DNA of 64,000 bases from Pyrocephalus nanus (GCA_038380795.1 CM076259.1:60903938-60967937); one strand, 5' to 3'; shown: positions 1 through 13,168, counted from the stretch's first letter. The notes: a model not told the origin generated them from the sequence alone. Program-made: numbers and translations.

Positions 1-3000
1 TAGGGAGACCTGATTCTGGGCAGAAATAGCTCTGAACCTCTTTTCTTGGATTAATGTGCCAGAGTACGTGGTGACTATAAAGCCCTGAAGCAGATGAAAG
101 AGGATGAGGGTATAGGACCTTATAGACTTAGTGGAGGAGCCAGAAGTGCCATCCCGTGACAGGCACACATATTCACCCCTACCCCCCAGAAAAAACAATG
201 TGACAACACTGCAAAATACATTTTACCTCCAGAAACGCTAATAGTTAAACCAATTTCTGCTGATTATTTATTACTATTCAGGGATGAAGTGAAGTGAGAT
301 GAAGTCAAGAGAAATCAGATCAACTTTCCATTAGTTTTGGTGACATAATTTGAAGGAACAGAAGCTGAAGGCTCTCAGTGAATGCAACACATTTTTCCTT
401 ATTATGAGCCCTTCTGGGAGAACTCATTTAAAATGGGTAAATATCTTTCTGTCTAGACTAGCCTGGATTGCAGGAAGTGCTTAGGTTGTGCATGAGGTCA
501 GTGGGAATTAAAATGAGCATTTATCAGTGAAAGGAGGTTTGTCAGATTGAAAAGTGTATCATTATCTTTCTGATGGCAAGAAGCGTGGGCTTCTGCATGT
601 CATGGAACATGTAGTTTCTAGTTCACCTTGGTGGTACATGGGGACTAGCCACACTGCACTGAAAAAGAGGAAAGCCCAAGACATGTCCTGACAGACAGAA
701 AACATGAATAAGTAGAGTTGTGTATACCTAGGCTCCTCTCACCCAGACAGAATAACGTGGGAATCAAAACCTGTTTTACCAATTTTCTTCATTTTTACAA
801 GTCTTTACTCTATGCTGTTGGTGAGACAGTGATTCTGAACAAAGTCACAAATACTCCGTTGCAATAATCTATTCACCAAATCTTATCAAAACCCACAAGC
901 AGTACAATGAGCTCCAACCTGTGCAGATATGCCACTACAGACAGGTAAAGAGGCCAAAGTGGTCAAGAAGAAAAGCTGTTCCCTACTGATGAAACAGCTA
1001 GTATCATTGCATACTTAATAGTAATGAAATCACCTATTTGACATCAGCTCTAGATATGTACAACTTCTCTGTGTATCATGTTCTCTAAAGCTGGTGCAAA
1101 TCTCCACTTCAGCTAAATGTGGAAATCAAGGACAGGTCTTTCCAATAACTGAAGAGCGTTTCTGTGTGCAATGAAATGAGCCACTGATCTAGAGGTTCAG
1201 GCTATTCTGCTGTGTTCCCAGTCTAGAATGAGGATGAAACAAGGGGAGGACTGAAGGAGACCATTTTTCCAGGCCCACTCCCAGCAATGCTCCTACTTAA
1301 TTTCTGCTTTCTCCTGTCTTGTATTTGCCTCAGTTTCCTCCCCTCTGCTGCTGATGCCTGTTTTGAAGCCACAGTATTTGGCCACTTTTTCCCAGAACTG
1401 CTTGTCTTTTCATAAAAATTCCCTTCATCCCTCAACTTCCACTTTTTCTATTTTTTCCCCCTTTTTTTTCTTCTGTAATGGGTACATAGCATCAAATGGT
1501 CACATTCATCAGGAGAGTTGCAGATATCGGTAGGTATGGGAACCAAACCATGCTCTGTAATCTTATAATACTTTACTTATTCCACTGCTGGCATTCATAG
1601 TTTTCTAATGCATGATAAACAATAAAGTAAAAAAAGATCAAAATGAAAAACCAACTGGTATTAGTAGTAATTGCTGTAGACCTGCATTTAGGCAACAGTG
1701 GTGATTTAAAGGCCTCTTGTGACACTGTGTTTGCTTGATTTCACAATATCCAAAGACACATAAGATTAATTTTCTAAATATCTTTTTTACAGATTGCTGC
1801 AAATTATTATTAAAGCAAGTAAAATTTATTAAAGCAAGTAAAGTTATTTTATTAAGGCAAATATATATATATAAAGTTATTCAAAGTTAGTACCAGAAAA
1901 GCAAGTATTTCTATATGTATATGTATACCAATAGTCACAGTAATAAATACTAACAACTAGTATATATTTAAATATTACAGGTTACTAGGAAATTATAGCT
2001 AGTAAAGCAGCAAATACGATCATGGTTAGTTAGTTATATGCACACCTAGTACCAGTACAGCACTCACCAAACTGTTCCCTAGAGAAGAACCTCAAAATCA
2101 GTGACAGACAAAGCCACACTTCAAAAATGATCCCCATCAAAGGGTTTGGATTCAGTCAGGTGTCCCCAGTGATGGTCCAACCTATTTAGGAAATCTCACT
2201 GAAAAGTTCATGCAGGTGGAATACTCGGAAAAAAAGGCTCCATTTTGGGTAAAGATAAAGTCAGAATTATATCACAGGGATAATAGGACTCCAACATGTG
2301 GAATAGCTAATAGATAATGCTAATTTCTATTTTTCTTGGAGAGCAACCAAAAGACAATGTGCTTTCTCACAGACCAGTTTTTGTTTTTGCAGATGGCTTT
2401 CCTATTATTTCAGCTAAGACAACCAGCAGCAGTTGCTGATTACTGCTTCCCCAGGATTTCTTCCCTCTTTTCCAGACTATTTTTCCCCTTTCTAAGTAAT
2501 AAGTTGCTGGTACAGTTTCTTGGTCTTGCACTTACCAATAGTATTTCAGGATATCTTTGCGTTTTAGGTATGCACCTGCACTTCAAAGGTACCAGCTGTG
2601 CTTCTCAACTGTGTTCACTCAGGTCTGATTGTCACTAGCAAGAATTTTCTCTGTCAGTATTTTCCCCCTAATAAAGAGGTTGCCTTTATGACTCTTCCCA
2701 TCAGCAACCCAAGTTCTCTGATCTAGAAAGGCAACAGCACTCAGTAATTTTCTAGGGTACCTTAATGCTCACCCTGAAGAAGAAGAAGTAGAAAAAATGT
2801 CCTGTAGTTTGTTTCCCTTCTTATGTGAGACAGGATCAGCCATTACCACAAACAAAAGCAAGTGCTGAGGACTCTAGTCGTTGGTGCACTTAGAATATCT
2901 GTGAACCAGTAGATAAGACAGGAGAAGTGGCACAAGGCTGCAAACCTGCCAGAGAATCAGTGAAGCTGTGATCCCTAAAACTCACCTGAAGAAGGAGGAA

Positions 3001-4089
3001 ATGCATTTGGGTTTGTATGTTTCTACGGAGAGTATTGCTGGGAAACTTCAGCTTGCATTGAGATGAGGAATACTGGCTTCAAAGTGAGAAAAATTAACAT
3101 ATAAACATTTTACAGAAAGGTTCTGGAGCTGGATTGTTGCCTCTTGGTTCTTGATACTATGTGCAGCTATCTGCAGACCCAGAGAATGCCCCCTATAAGT
3201 AAATAATAAGTCAAGAAGGAAATTTTATGTGGGGTCAGAATTACACAATACAGGAAGGAATATACGTCACCAGTAGGCACTGGCAGGGTAGATCATGCTG
3301 GCAGAACATTGCAGCTGGGGAAACTTGCCATCATTTTCTGAGTCCTGTACATTGCTCAGTTTTGCAATCCAGATTCCAATCTGCACAGAGATATAATGCT
3401 TTTCTTCCTCTTTGGGTGGGGCAATTTTAAGATAATGCTGAAAATATAAAACACAGTAAAATCTCTGAGTTGCTGAAATATCACAATGAGGAGGTCTCTG
3501 CAAGTATTTAGATTACATCTTTTCTGTAAAGGGCTTTTTCCAGAGGTTTCTCACTCTGTGTTACCTCCCAAATCATAACTCGTGGCTGATGAACTAGAAC
3601 AATGAGATGCACATTTATACAGACTCGGTTTGATGGAAGCCACATTCCCATGGCTACCCAGCAATAAAGTCTTATTCAACAGGGTGGAAATGTTTTGACA
3701 GGAACATGCCCTTTTTCTGAGGCCGCTTTAGGTTCTGCAAGAGTATTCTGCAGGAGGGATATCAGATGGCAAGTATGTACTACTTGTGTGAGGAGAAAGG
3801 AGTTAGAGAGTCTGAATTAAGCAGTTCCCAGAAATGCATACGTGTCCTGGGGCCTATGCAGGATGTTGGTGCAAGCTGTCAAATGAAGAAGGATTTAAAT
3901 AGAGCCAGTGGAATTGATCTGAGCAGGAGTTTCTGGCAATATTTCTTTGCCCTCTGGTCCTCAGTTTTAATTGCTTTATTCACACTGCTCTCACACAATT
4001 ACCCACAAAACCAGCTAAGGGATTTCAGAGAGGATTAGCAAGATAACTCCTTAGAACATACTGTAGTTGTGTCCCACTCATCATATTCT
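1..4089. other. Unassigned AT-rich sequence, no gene seen
   Basis: I see no recognisable gene or transposon here. Open frames are at most about 100 codons, start at random, carry no domain I know, and often overlap frames on the opposite strand. Scattered TATA-like and AATAAA-like strings are what AT-rich DNA gives by chance. The only structured element is the small tandem repeat near 1.8 kb, listed separately. This could be diverged repeat or conserved noncoding DNA; the sequence alone cannot separate these. Confidence 0.6.
1809..1873. repeat. AT-rich tandem repeat followed by (TA)n
   Basis: Two near-identical units beginning ATTAAAGCAAGTAAA (1809-1827 and 1828-1850) are followed by a degenerate third copy starting ATTAAGGCAAATA at 1851, which runs into a short alternating TA run ending near 1873. 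Unit length is about 19 to 23 bases. It looks like a local duplication by replication slippage. Confidence 0.75.
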
Positions 4090-4950
4090 GAAAGAGTAGA
4101 GGAGGGATCTCAAAGGTATCATACAGTCTACCCATCTGTTCTGTGGAGGAATCAGATCTTAAATCTTCTTCAGTAGCTGTTTGGTGGAGACATTGCAAAG
4201 AGTACAGTGAATCATCATTCCTACAGCAATCTTTTGCATAATCAAAAATTTCACAACAAACCCAAATTCTTTCCTCCTAAATCATGTTTCTATGTCTCTT
4301 ATCCCTCATGTAGGCTCCAATAATTTTCCACTGCATCAGTGTATAAGGATCACACTGGACCCACTATTCCAGCAGTGGCTTTCTCCATGCCAAATAGAGC
4401 AGAATAATTACTTCCTGTGTTTTATGTGTAACTCCCCCGTTAATAAGGATATGGAGTTGTCTTCTTTTACTCTGCAGGTTCATATAGTTGACTTTTATTT
4501 TGTTACTTATCCATTATACCCTGTAGTACTGCTCCTTGCTACATAATTTCCCATTTTAGACTCATTATTTTAATGTCTTCCTTAATGGACCACTTTGCTC
4601 CTCTCTTTGCAGAATTCTATCTTTCAGATTTTGTGCTATTTTTTTTCAGTTTATCAAGTTTAATTTTTTTTAACCTGTATGCCACAGTGCTTACACACTT
4701 TTCTGATTCATGTTATCAGCAAATTTATATGTACTTTCAGTTCACTAACAGTCCACAAAAAAATACATCATCAGTGGGGTCAGTGTAGATTTATGCAGGG
4801 CTCCATCCTTTTCAATGTCACAAAAAGACACTGGCAACTACTCTTTCAGCTCAGTTTAAATGTGTATGTTTACAGCTTACTGTTTCAGCTGCCTTCTTTT
4901 CACAGTACCAGAGTCATCTTCTTTTCAATTCTCTGTACAGACTGCTCTGT
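4090..4950 (-). mobile_element. Old CR1 LINE fragment, antisense
   Basis: On the plus strand this reads as the reverse complement of an ancient amniote CR1. Landmarks in the expected order are a degraded 3'-end region (about 4100-4350), a stretch ending in TTACTTCCTGTGTTTTATGT (4410-4430), the stretch around CAGTACTGCTCC-like sequence (about 4525), a stretch equivalent to the CR1 segment ATCTGCAAATTT (about 4715), and the stretch leading to CTGCAGGGCTCC-like sequence (about 4795). The reading frame is destroyed. Divergence is high, so the edges are approximate, and the 4090-4350 part is the weakest. It lies in the same orientation as the fragment at 5292-5506, but that piece looks like a separate 3' end. 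Confidence 0.72.
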
Positions 4951-5291
4951 CTGATATGCAGGTCTAAGGGACAGTGGGAAGGGGACTGAATTAATAGTGA
5001 AATTTAATTAAAATGTTTGCTAAATAAGCAGACCTGCAGCAGGAAGAAAGGAGTTATACGTCCTCACTGAAGTAAAGTCATCAGAGCAGTGGGCAAAAAA
5101 AAAGTTCATTACCAAAATCTGAAGGATACAGCAATGCATCAAGATCACTGTTCTTTACTTGAAAGAATTAGCCCAGCATTGTGAGGTTTGGATAGGTGAT
5201 GTGATCGGTTCTCAGAGCAGCTCCAATTCCATCACAAATTAGAGAGTGGAAAAAAAAAAGTGTTGGCTACCTACAGAAAACTCAAGCTACA
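4951..5291. other. Spacer between two CR1 fragments
   Basis: No recognisable feature. It contains short A runs near 5095 and 5250 and could include further decayed CR1 sequence. Confidence 0.5.
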
Positions 5292-5506
5292 TTCACAAAA
5301 TCATATAAATATTGGAAGTGACCTCAAGAAGTCATATAACCTGCCTCCCTCTCAAAAAAGGACCTATACCAATTCTGAATTAACACTTCTGGCTTCATTC
5401 AGACAAATCCCAATAACTTCCAAGAGAGGAGTTTGTACAATTGCTTCAGGTATCTGTTCCAGCTCTATGATATCTTCCTAATAATAAAGTACTTCTTAAT
5501 GTGCAG
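5292..5506 (-). mobile_element. CR1 LINE 3' end, antisense
   Basis: The plus strand begins with a decayed copy of the antisense CR1 3' end (TTCACAAAATCATA), followed by TTGGAAGTGACCTCAAGAAG, which corresponds to the common CR1 3'-UTR phrase TTGGAAGGGACCTC. Next come a CTGCCTCCCT stretch, a CTGTTCCAG segment, and TTCTTAATGTGCAG, equivalent to TTCCTAATGTCCAG. Order and spacing fit a 5'-truncated CR1 on the minus strand. No coding part is preserved. Older than the copy at 61705, judging by divergence. Confidence 0.72.
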
Positions 5507-8500
5507 TCCTGTTTACTTGGTCACATGGTGTTTATGATGTCGCCACTTCAGACAGCCAGCACAAGGAAATCATGATGAAGGTGGGTGTTGGACTCTGACC
5601 AAAATCAACATATTCACAGACAGCAGCTCTTACAACAAATGCAAGTTGCTTCATAGGGCTCTGATATGAAAGGTCATGATTGAACTCTCTTCCATCCTAT
5701 CTATCATCTCTATAGCCCCTGGGCTGACTCATCTGGACCTGCTATCACACTGTTATCTTCTGACTGCAGGAAGCTCATGACACTATGAAAATGAGAGCTG
5801 GGTGGAAACACATGGCAACATCTCCTAAGTGATAGCTGCAGTGGAGGTGGCTGTAAAGTTGTGATCAGGACAGTGACAACCCTTGTGCCCTGTTGATTAG
5901 AGAATATCTGTTTTTATTCTCCCTAAAGATGAAGGGACTAAGAAAACAAGACATATTTGTATGTGTGTCCTCCAGCAGTATTTGACATCTCTCTATTACC
6001 TCATACAGTGGCATCATTGAACTTCCTGGTATTCACTGTACTGTTAAGGTCTTTACTCTGAAGGTATGATAATAATAGTGAAATATAAATATTGCATTTT
6101 AAAAGTTTCATAAAACTACCAAGCAATTCCTGTGGGTTTTTAAGTTTTACCTGCATCATATAAAGCAGAAGGAAAGGTGTAACTTGATAATAAAGAATAA
6201 AAATACTCTTTTTCGAAGCATCCGATATAGATACATGGACAATATAAGTATATCCTTTTTTCATTTTCTCCAAGAGAAGGAAAAAGCTATAAAGATCCAA
6301 ATATTCAAAAGTGCTGGCTCCTTCCTGGGACATGTGTAATGCCCTCAAATGTGACTTCTGCTAGCAGGTGCCTTAAATGAAATTTGCTGTTCACTTCTCA
6401 GTGTTTTCCTAGTGTCTCACAGCTTGAAAATGATGTTACTTCAGGTGAAGTCTGTAGAGCCTGCTTGAAGTTTGCTTTGATAGGGCAGGAAATGGCCATA
6501 TTCCAGCCCCAGGAAGAAGTTACCGATAAAAAATCCAGATTAACAAGAATCGAAGGTTTGCTTTTCCCAACAAAAATGATTTCCTATTATCACTGGCAGC
6601 ATGTCATATCTGATGAATTCTCTCAAGTTGTAGGAATTATGAAGTACATAGGTTAAAGCAGCAAAAAATTATGGCTTTACTGGCAAATAGACTAACACTA
6701 GCACCAAACTTGCTTTTGCTCTTCCATTTACACTGACATAACTAGGGGGAGCTCTGTCAAAATCCAGAAAATGTCAGTCATATCATAGTGCAGGAGGACA
6801 AGATGACAAGGAATTTATTCCTTGATTTAAATTTTAAAATGTTCATGAAGCACTTCTCTGTTCCTCTCTGGGAAAAGAGCTAATGTTAAGAGTGAAAATT
6901 TGCCCTCATCCCGTTTTTCAGAATGCTGTCGTTGCAATTGGTGTAAGCAATGGGTATTCAGATTCTGTGAAAAAATGCACTGGTTCTTCTTCTGTGTACT
7001 GTTCATTAGCATTTAGAAAACAGGCAAGGTTTTTTGTTCCAGTAAATGTCAAGAAAAACTGTGCATTTGATTTTTTCCCCTTACAACACACACCTCCCAT
7101 CCTAGTATTTTGTTCTATAATTACACTTCAAATAAAAGCAGGGATCAGGTCACCATATTGAAAACGCCTCCTCAAAAATCAATGAGTGTTTCCTGTTCTG
7201 GATTGCATTACAGATAAGAATGTTGCAGTAATCCTTTTCACGAGGGAAAAATATAGAGACCTTTATATAGCACTATAAATTATGTCTCTCCAGAGTGAAC
7301 AGCTATTCTCAAATAGCTGCTAATAAGGCCAAATATGGCAGAACACTGCAGTGAATCACAGTGTTGTACTGGGTTATGCAACCCTGTAAGGTCACTTACA
7401 TAAAGAAATGAACAACTGAAGTGCAAGTGAATTCCTCTGTTAATTAATTTGTAAGGCACACAAGTGGCATTCAAAAAGAAAACAGCTAATGGATGGCTCT
7501 TGCTATGGGATGCAAGACTCTGACCCCGGTGTAATTGTTCTTTGTGTTTTCTGAGCTTGTTTGAACCACTGGACCCATACACTGTTGGGAAAAATTCTGG
7601 TTGAACCTGCTCAGTCCTCTCTTGGATTCCTACTGGCCTTGGGCAGAAGGGAGGTTGCTGATGTGGCTCTAATTATGTGGCTGATTGTAAAATTCAGTGG
7701 TGGGGAGACAGGAAAGAGGAGGAAATACATACACCAAGAAATGTCATACTGTGAAAAGTGGTGTCAAGGGCCTCTTCCTGTAAGTTTAGACGGTCTTGCC
7801 CCTTCCTGACCCTGAATATTACTGACCTTTGAAATTCATATTGCTACCCATATGTGCTGTTTAATAAGAGAAAACAAATATTGAGTTGTTAATGGCAAAT
7901 GAATTGCCTTTATGTGCTTTCTATATTTCAAATTCAAAATTTTCCACCAGAATAGGAAAAGAGGATCCATAGCATTCAATAACAGATATAACTTGAAAAC
8001 TGATGTGCAGTAGAAACACTTAAGAGCTTATGAAATGTGGGAATATTTTTGCTTGCAACATTTCATTTTTGTCTTTTAAGGAACTTATATACATGGACAT
8101 TTCTGTAAAATGATTCAGAATCTGTGTAAGAAGTAAATATATCAAAGAAGAGCTGTTTATTTAATAAGTACAAGTTTTATTTTGCATCAATTAGTTGCAG
8201 CTGAACTTATAACAAATTAGCCAGTGAGTTATTTACTGACCCTGTGGGTGACAATCCAAATTGAATGTTTGTTTGCTTTACAAACCACATGATCAAAAGA
8301 GAAGAGAACAACTATACAGAGGTTTTTCAGCTTAGGCTCTGTATTCAGAATCTCTCTAGTCACTATTATATTTCAGAAGCACAACACATGCCCAGAAGGA
8401 ATGAGAGATTATTTTTAATTCTGTGGCAAATATTAGTGGTTTCAACCTCCTCTGTGATCTGAGAAGTGTTGAAGAGGATACAGCTCACTGGAGAAGAACA

Positions 8501-9714
8501 AGATAAACTTTAAATTAAAAAATGTGAATCACTGAAGTGTTTTAAAGGTGGTGTTTCCATGCTGGACCAGGAAAAGGATCTTTAGAGTCTAGATTAGCTC
8601 TTCAGAGGGATATGGGCAGCTGCTATAATTGATCCAAGCCATGAGTGAAGCAATAACACAAAACAGTGCATGGGCCACTGTCTCATAGATATCATTAGCA
8701 TAGAGGTAAAAGGCATGAGATGGACTTCTGCTAACCTTTATCAAAGAATCTGGATACAACTGCTGTTTAAAAATCCCATTATGTTGCATTTTCCTTAGTT
8801 TCAGCTGTGCCGTCTTTCACTTGTTTGCAGAAAACTTCAAATTCTTGTGCATAGACGGACTCTCCCTTCTAAGTGTGCCCAGAGATAATACATTTCACCT
8901 TCTCAGCCATTGAGAGATGGGACAAAGACCTTGTGTGATATCTGTGCTCTTTGTCAGCAAAGATCCTGGTTATTCATTCCTCAGTTCTTTTTGTTGCTGT
9001 CAACCATAACAGAAGGTTTCAGTGTGGTTTTTTCACCAACTGCAGTTTAGATTGATCAAAGTTATTGTAAGCACTCTCACAGCAATTTCTGCTCTCTGGT
9101 AAACACTAGGTGCTTTGCTTTTACTTTTGGAAATAGCTTGCATGGAGCAAGCTTGTGGCTTGCTCTGTTGATTGTAGAGGATCCCTTTGAATCTTTCAAC
9201 AGCTCAGGGATTTCCCCGAGAAAATTTAGCCAGTTTTCACACATTATTTTCACCACCACAGGAAAAGGTAATTACTCCGCAGTTCAGGGAAGCAGTAGGA
9301 AAGTCAAATTTGTAGATTTTTTTTTTTTCTGGATTCCAAACTTGTACAATTTATAAGATATTTTAATTTTGAAGGAGAAAACCCCAGAAATGGATAGCAC
9401 AGGGCACAGGTTTCATCCATTCAGCAGGATCAGCTATTTGTTTATAAGAAGCTGTGGCTTGTCACATTTCTCTACTGTTCGAAAGTGTATAGTACAAAGA
9501 AATTCAAGAACAGCAGTGGTGAGAACACAGTTGTCTGTTGATGTGGTGCCTGAAGGTGCTGGGGCAGAATTTACAACTGAAACGTTTAACTTTGAGTATA
9601 AATTCTTTCACACAAAGACTATAAATTCTTTCATGTTAGAGCCTGGCACCATGTGTCCCTCACCTTGATAGAGCACAGAACTGCGGTATAAATTTTAAAA
9701 AAGAAGGAGTTTAT

Positions 9715-9731
9715 AAAAAAAAAAAAAAAAA
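9715..9731. repeat. Poly-A run of 17
   Basis: A run of 17 A residues. I looked upstream for a retrocopy that it might terminate and found no AATAAA at the right distance and no recognisable coding sequence. A simple homopolymer is the plain reading. Confidence 0.9.
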
Positions 9732-10240
9732 CGCATCAGTAGCATAAGGAAGCCTAAGAATAGGTTGAAAATATTGCAATATAACAATGGACTATGACAA
9801 AGAGCTTATGTCTGTGACAGTTTATCACTGTACCATGATTAACCCAACATGCCATCATGGCGTAAGAGATGCTTTTTCACTATTTCCACCTGCAAGGGTT
9901 TGGAGAGTGAAGGTTTTCTGTCCATGGATCTCTGGGGAGGGGATGGCATGAGGAAATCATCTGAGTCAGGATGATCGAGATGCTGATGGAGGTACCTTTT
10001 TCCAAATGTCTCTTTTAATTCTCTCTTTCTCTTTTACTGGAGTTTACTTAAAAGAGAGGATCTATCTGACTACTCTTTTATAAACATCCTGCTGGCTTTT
10101 GGCCAAGCTTTGAAATGGGGCTTGAAAAATTTATGTTCTGGAAAGGCTGAAAAATAGTTTGTTTTGGCAAAGTCATTCCCATGAACAAGCCAAACAGTTT
10201 GGGCAATTTGTCTTCCAAAGTTTTAAATGTAAGTTATTAT

Positions 10241-10326
10241 AGATAGGAAAGAGAAATTCAAGAGAGGGAGCTAAAGAGAGGAGAAAGAAGCTGCACAAGC
10301 AACAGAAAGATAAGAAAGAAAGAAAT
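10241..10326. repeat. Purine-rich low-complexity tract
   Basis: The plus strand is overwhelmingly A and G for about 85 bases, with GAGAGGGAG, AAAGAGAGGAG and AAGAAAGAAAG blocks. This is low-complexity GA-rich sequence with no coding meaning. Confidence 0.8.
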
Positions 10327-12560
10327 GTAATTAGTTTACTTAGCTTTTTTTTTTTTTCACTTGAAAAAGAGCTTTTGTTTTAATTTTGTCTTGTTTAAAA
10401 ACTGTGCTGAAAGGTGTGAAACAGCATGAATCCATTTTTCACAATTTCATGTTGCCTGAGAAGTGTTACAGCAGCAGGTCTGGATGCAGGGTGGAAAGAG
10501 ACAAGTAAGTGCAAATAGCGAAAAATGAGCAGGGGGTGACTTATAGAGAAACAACAGCCAACAGTTTTTTCAGCACAGAAGAAAAGTAAAGAATGGGCAG
10601 AAGACGAGGATGTGTCGCTTTCTTCTCCCAGGCACCACGGCTGGCGTGTAAGAAATCATGATTGTTACATTTGAATCATTCATTATTAACCTTAAATCTG
10701 TAAAAAATAATTGTGATGAGACTCACTTGTAGACACATAGCAACATTAGCAATCATATTTTAGTCCTCAAGGAAGGTTATGACTCAAATGAGAAACATCC
10801 AGTATTATTCTATATCTCAGTGAGAATTGCTGAGAATAAGTCTTCTTTTTCTCCTGGGAAGTAAAGGGAAAACTTTTAAGCTTAGATTTACCAGAGTCCT
10901 GCAAATAATGGCTAAAATTTTAAAAATGCTAGCCAGAGAATTTATGTTAACCAGTGTCTTCTCATGTGAGCATGTTTCTTCCGCCAATGCCTGTAAACTT
11001 TAATTTTGTGTAATTGGGAGTTTAAAAGTTTTCCTAATTAGCATCCATTTCTATTGGAATGTAGAACCTAGCTTGCAGTCATAAAGGTGAGGGTTTTTTG
11101 AAGTGCTGCTAATTATGAAGTAAATTTGCCATTTGAAGAAAAATTCAACTGTGGACCCAAATGAAGCCTCAGAATCACCATTTTTTGTCAGTGTCACACA
11201 GAAGGTTAGATGGCTACATTATGACTATGCAAACAGTAAAATAGAAATGAAGTGGTCAAATGTGTCTATTTAACAAATCATTTAATGATTATGACCAATT
11301 AATTTGGTTTGCCCTAAACATATTTTCTGACTTGTACTCTGTCTCCTAGGGACAAAGACTTCTCCATGGGACTCTAGAAGAATAAGCTGCTGGATAAATG
11401 TTGGGGTTAGTGAGATTCACTAGAAATAGCCCTTATCAAAGTCTTACCAGCTGTTATTTCAAATATTGAGCACATCACTACAGACTTCTATCTTCTGAAT
11501 ATTAACATTTATCATAATGGGCTTTTTCCTTTTTATTTATTTCTCCTGTTGGAGTAGAAATGTAGGTGAAGGTTTATACTTGTAAATCAATGAGACATAG
11601 TTATTTTCACTTTTACATGTTATATGAACTTCTTCTCAATGCATTATAAAAGGAGAGCAATTTATTGCAGAGTAACATACACGAGTACTGCAGTTTACCT
11701 ACAGAATTATTTGATGGATATGGCATGGAATAAAATATAATTTCAGAGCCTCACTACTCAAATCTGAACATAAAATTATGGACTAAACTCTGCCAATCAC
11801 TCGCCCTATTGGTTCTAAGAGATGCAGGGTTAGACAATATTCAATAAACTCAGTTTTTGTTCAAGACTACAATAGAAGTTATGTTGCCAAAGTATGTTTT
11901 CCAGAGGTAGAAAGTTTAGGAGAAAGAGTGAGAAACTGGTGCCATCTTACATTCAGGGCCTTATACTGGAATTTCTTTCATATGCACATGACCAATTCAA
12001 TGCACATGACCAGTCAATCTCCCTGTAAATGACAAGTTAGTGTTACACCTCATTTTATGAAAATGCAGTAAGACAACAGGGTCCACTTTTTATCTGAGTG
12101 GTGACAGCCTGACTTTTCTATGTGGCTGTATTACATGTGTATTACATACCCAGCATTTGCTATAGTTCCTTGAACAAAACATGAACAGGTATCAGATTTT
12201 AGTGCTTGTCTGTTATTTTCAGTGTGTATTTGAAGGTGATGTGCTATCATTCATCACCTTGTTGAAAGAACAGGTCTAGTTACAGGGTGTTTCAAAAATA
12301 GGCAACAAATAGAAAATGGTAGGCATTGGGGGAAGTCTATATCTCTCTGAGTTAGAGGACAGTATCAAGGAAATAATGTTTTTTGGACCAAGAGAAGCCC
12401 TGGACTGGTACAGATTAGGGTGGTATTATGTGGGAATTTTAAAAATGGTGCTGAAAATGCAAAAATGCCAAAAAAATTTTACAGACTCTATTCAGAAAGG
12501 GCAGAATGAGGTCTTATGATTATGAAGTGTATGTTACTGCAGTATGTTCCATTCCCTTAT

Positions 12561-12565
12561 TTAAT
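12561..12565. repeat. Target-site duplication, left copy
   Basis: TTAAT lies immediately outside the left edge of the LTR and is repeated exactly outside the right edge at 13164-13168. Five-base duplications are typical of ERVL-type integration. Confidence 0.85.
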
Positions 12566-13163
12566 TGTTGTGATTTAAATCCAACCAGCAACTAATTGCC
12601 ATGCAGCTTCTCGCTCACTCTCCCTCCCCACCCAGTGGGATGGGGAAGAGAATCAGAAAAATGTAAAACCTGTGGATTGATATAAGAACAGTGAAATGAT
12701 TGAAATAAGGTAAAATATACTATTAATATAATAAAAGCAACAACAACAATAATGGAAAGGAAAAAGAGGGAGAATAATAAAATCCAAGGAAAATAAGTAA
12801 TGCACAATACAATTGCTCATCACCCACTCATGGATTATCTATGGCCCAGCCCATCCTGCAGCAGCAATCAGCCCATATGGATCAACTGCCCCCAATTTGT
12901 ATACTAGGCATGATTTTGTATGGTATGGAATATCACTTTGGCCAGTTTGGGTCAGATGGCAATGTTTCCTCACAGCTCCTTGTGCACCTCCTGGCTGGCA
13001 GGGCATGCAACAATGAAAAAGTCCTTGACTTAGTGTAAGCACTATTTAACAACAACTAAAACATCAGCGCATTATCCATGTTATTATCAAACTAAATCCA
13101 AAGCGCAGCACTGTACCAGCTACTAGGAAGAAAATAAACTCTATCCCAGCTGAAACCAGGACA
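12566..13163 (-). mobile_element. Solo ERV LTR (ERVL-type), minus strand
   Basis: A 598-bp unit with TG...CA termini: the plus strand starts TGTTGTGATTT and ends GAAACCAGGACA. Read on the minus strand it starts TGTCCTGGTTTCAGCTGGGA, the typical beginning of a very common avian LTR class. It has a TATA-like element (GTATAC, 12899-12904), an A-rich stretch with CAACAACAACAATAAT microsatellite character near 12740-12755, and the expected conserved blocks such as GTCCTTGACTTAGTGTAAGC (13020-13039 on the plus strand). Perfect TTAAT duplications flank it. No internal proviral sequence lies on either side, so it is a solo LTR left by recombination between the two LTRs of one provirus. It may still supply promoter or polyadenylation signals. 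Confidence 0.93.
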
Positions 13164-13168
13164 TTAAT
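13164..13168. repeat. Target-site duplication, right copy
   Basis: TTAAT directly follows the LTR end and matches 12561-12565 exactly. Its preservation fixes both LTR edges to the base. Confidence 0.85.

Larger units (their letters stand above)
5511..12565. other. Unassigned AT-rich sequence, no gene seen
   Basis: Seven kilobases without a recognisable gene or transposon. Open frames such as 6001-6348 (minus), 6384-6656 (plus) and 9369-9668 (plus) have no domain signature, low-complexity stretches, or no plausible context. A 14-base direct repeat (TATAAATTCTTTCA) occurs at 9597 and 9620. The 10640-11110 portion is rich in homeodomain-type TAAT and ATTA cores and looks like ordinary conserved noncoding sequence, but conservation cannot be seen from one genome. 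Confidence 0.55.

Noticed and set aside
6001..6348. 115-codon open frame, minus strand
   Set aside because: AT-rich, low-information translation with no family resemblance; consistent with chance.
9400..9731. Processed pseudogene ending in the A17 run
   Set aside because: No poly-A signal at proper spacing, no recognisable parent sequence, no flanking duplication.
12281..12302. ACAGGGTGTTTCAAAAATAG, like a mariner terminal repeat
   Set aside because: No matching inverted copy or TA duplication could be found within a plausible distance.
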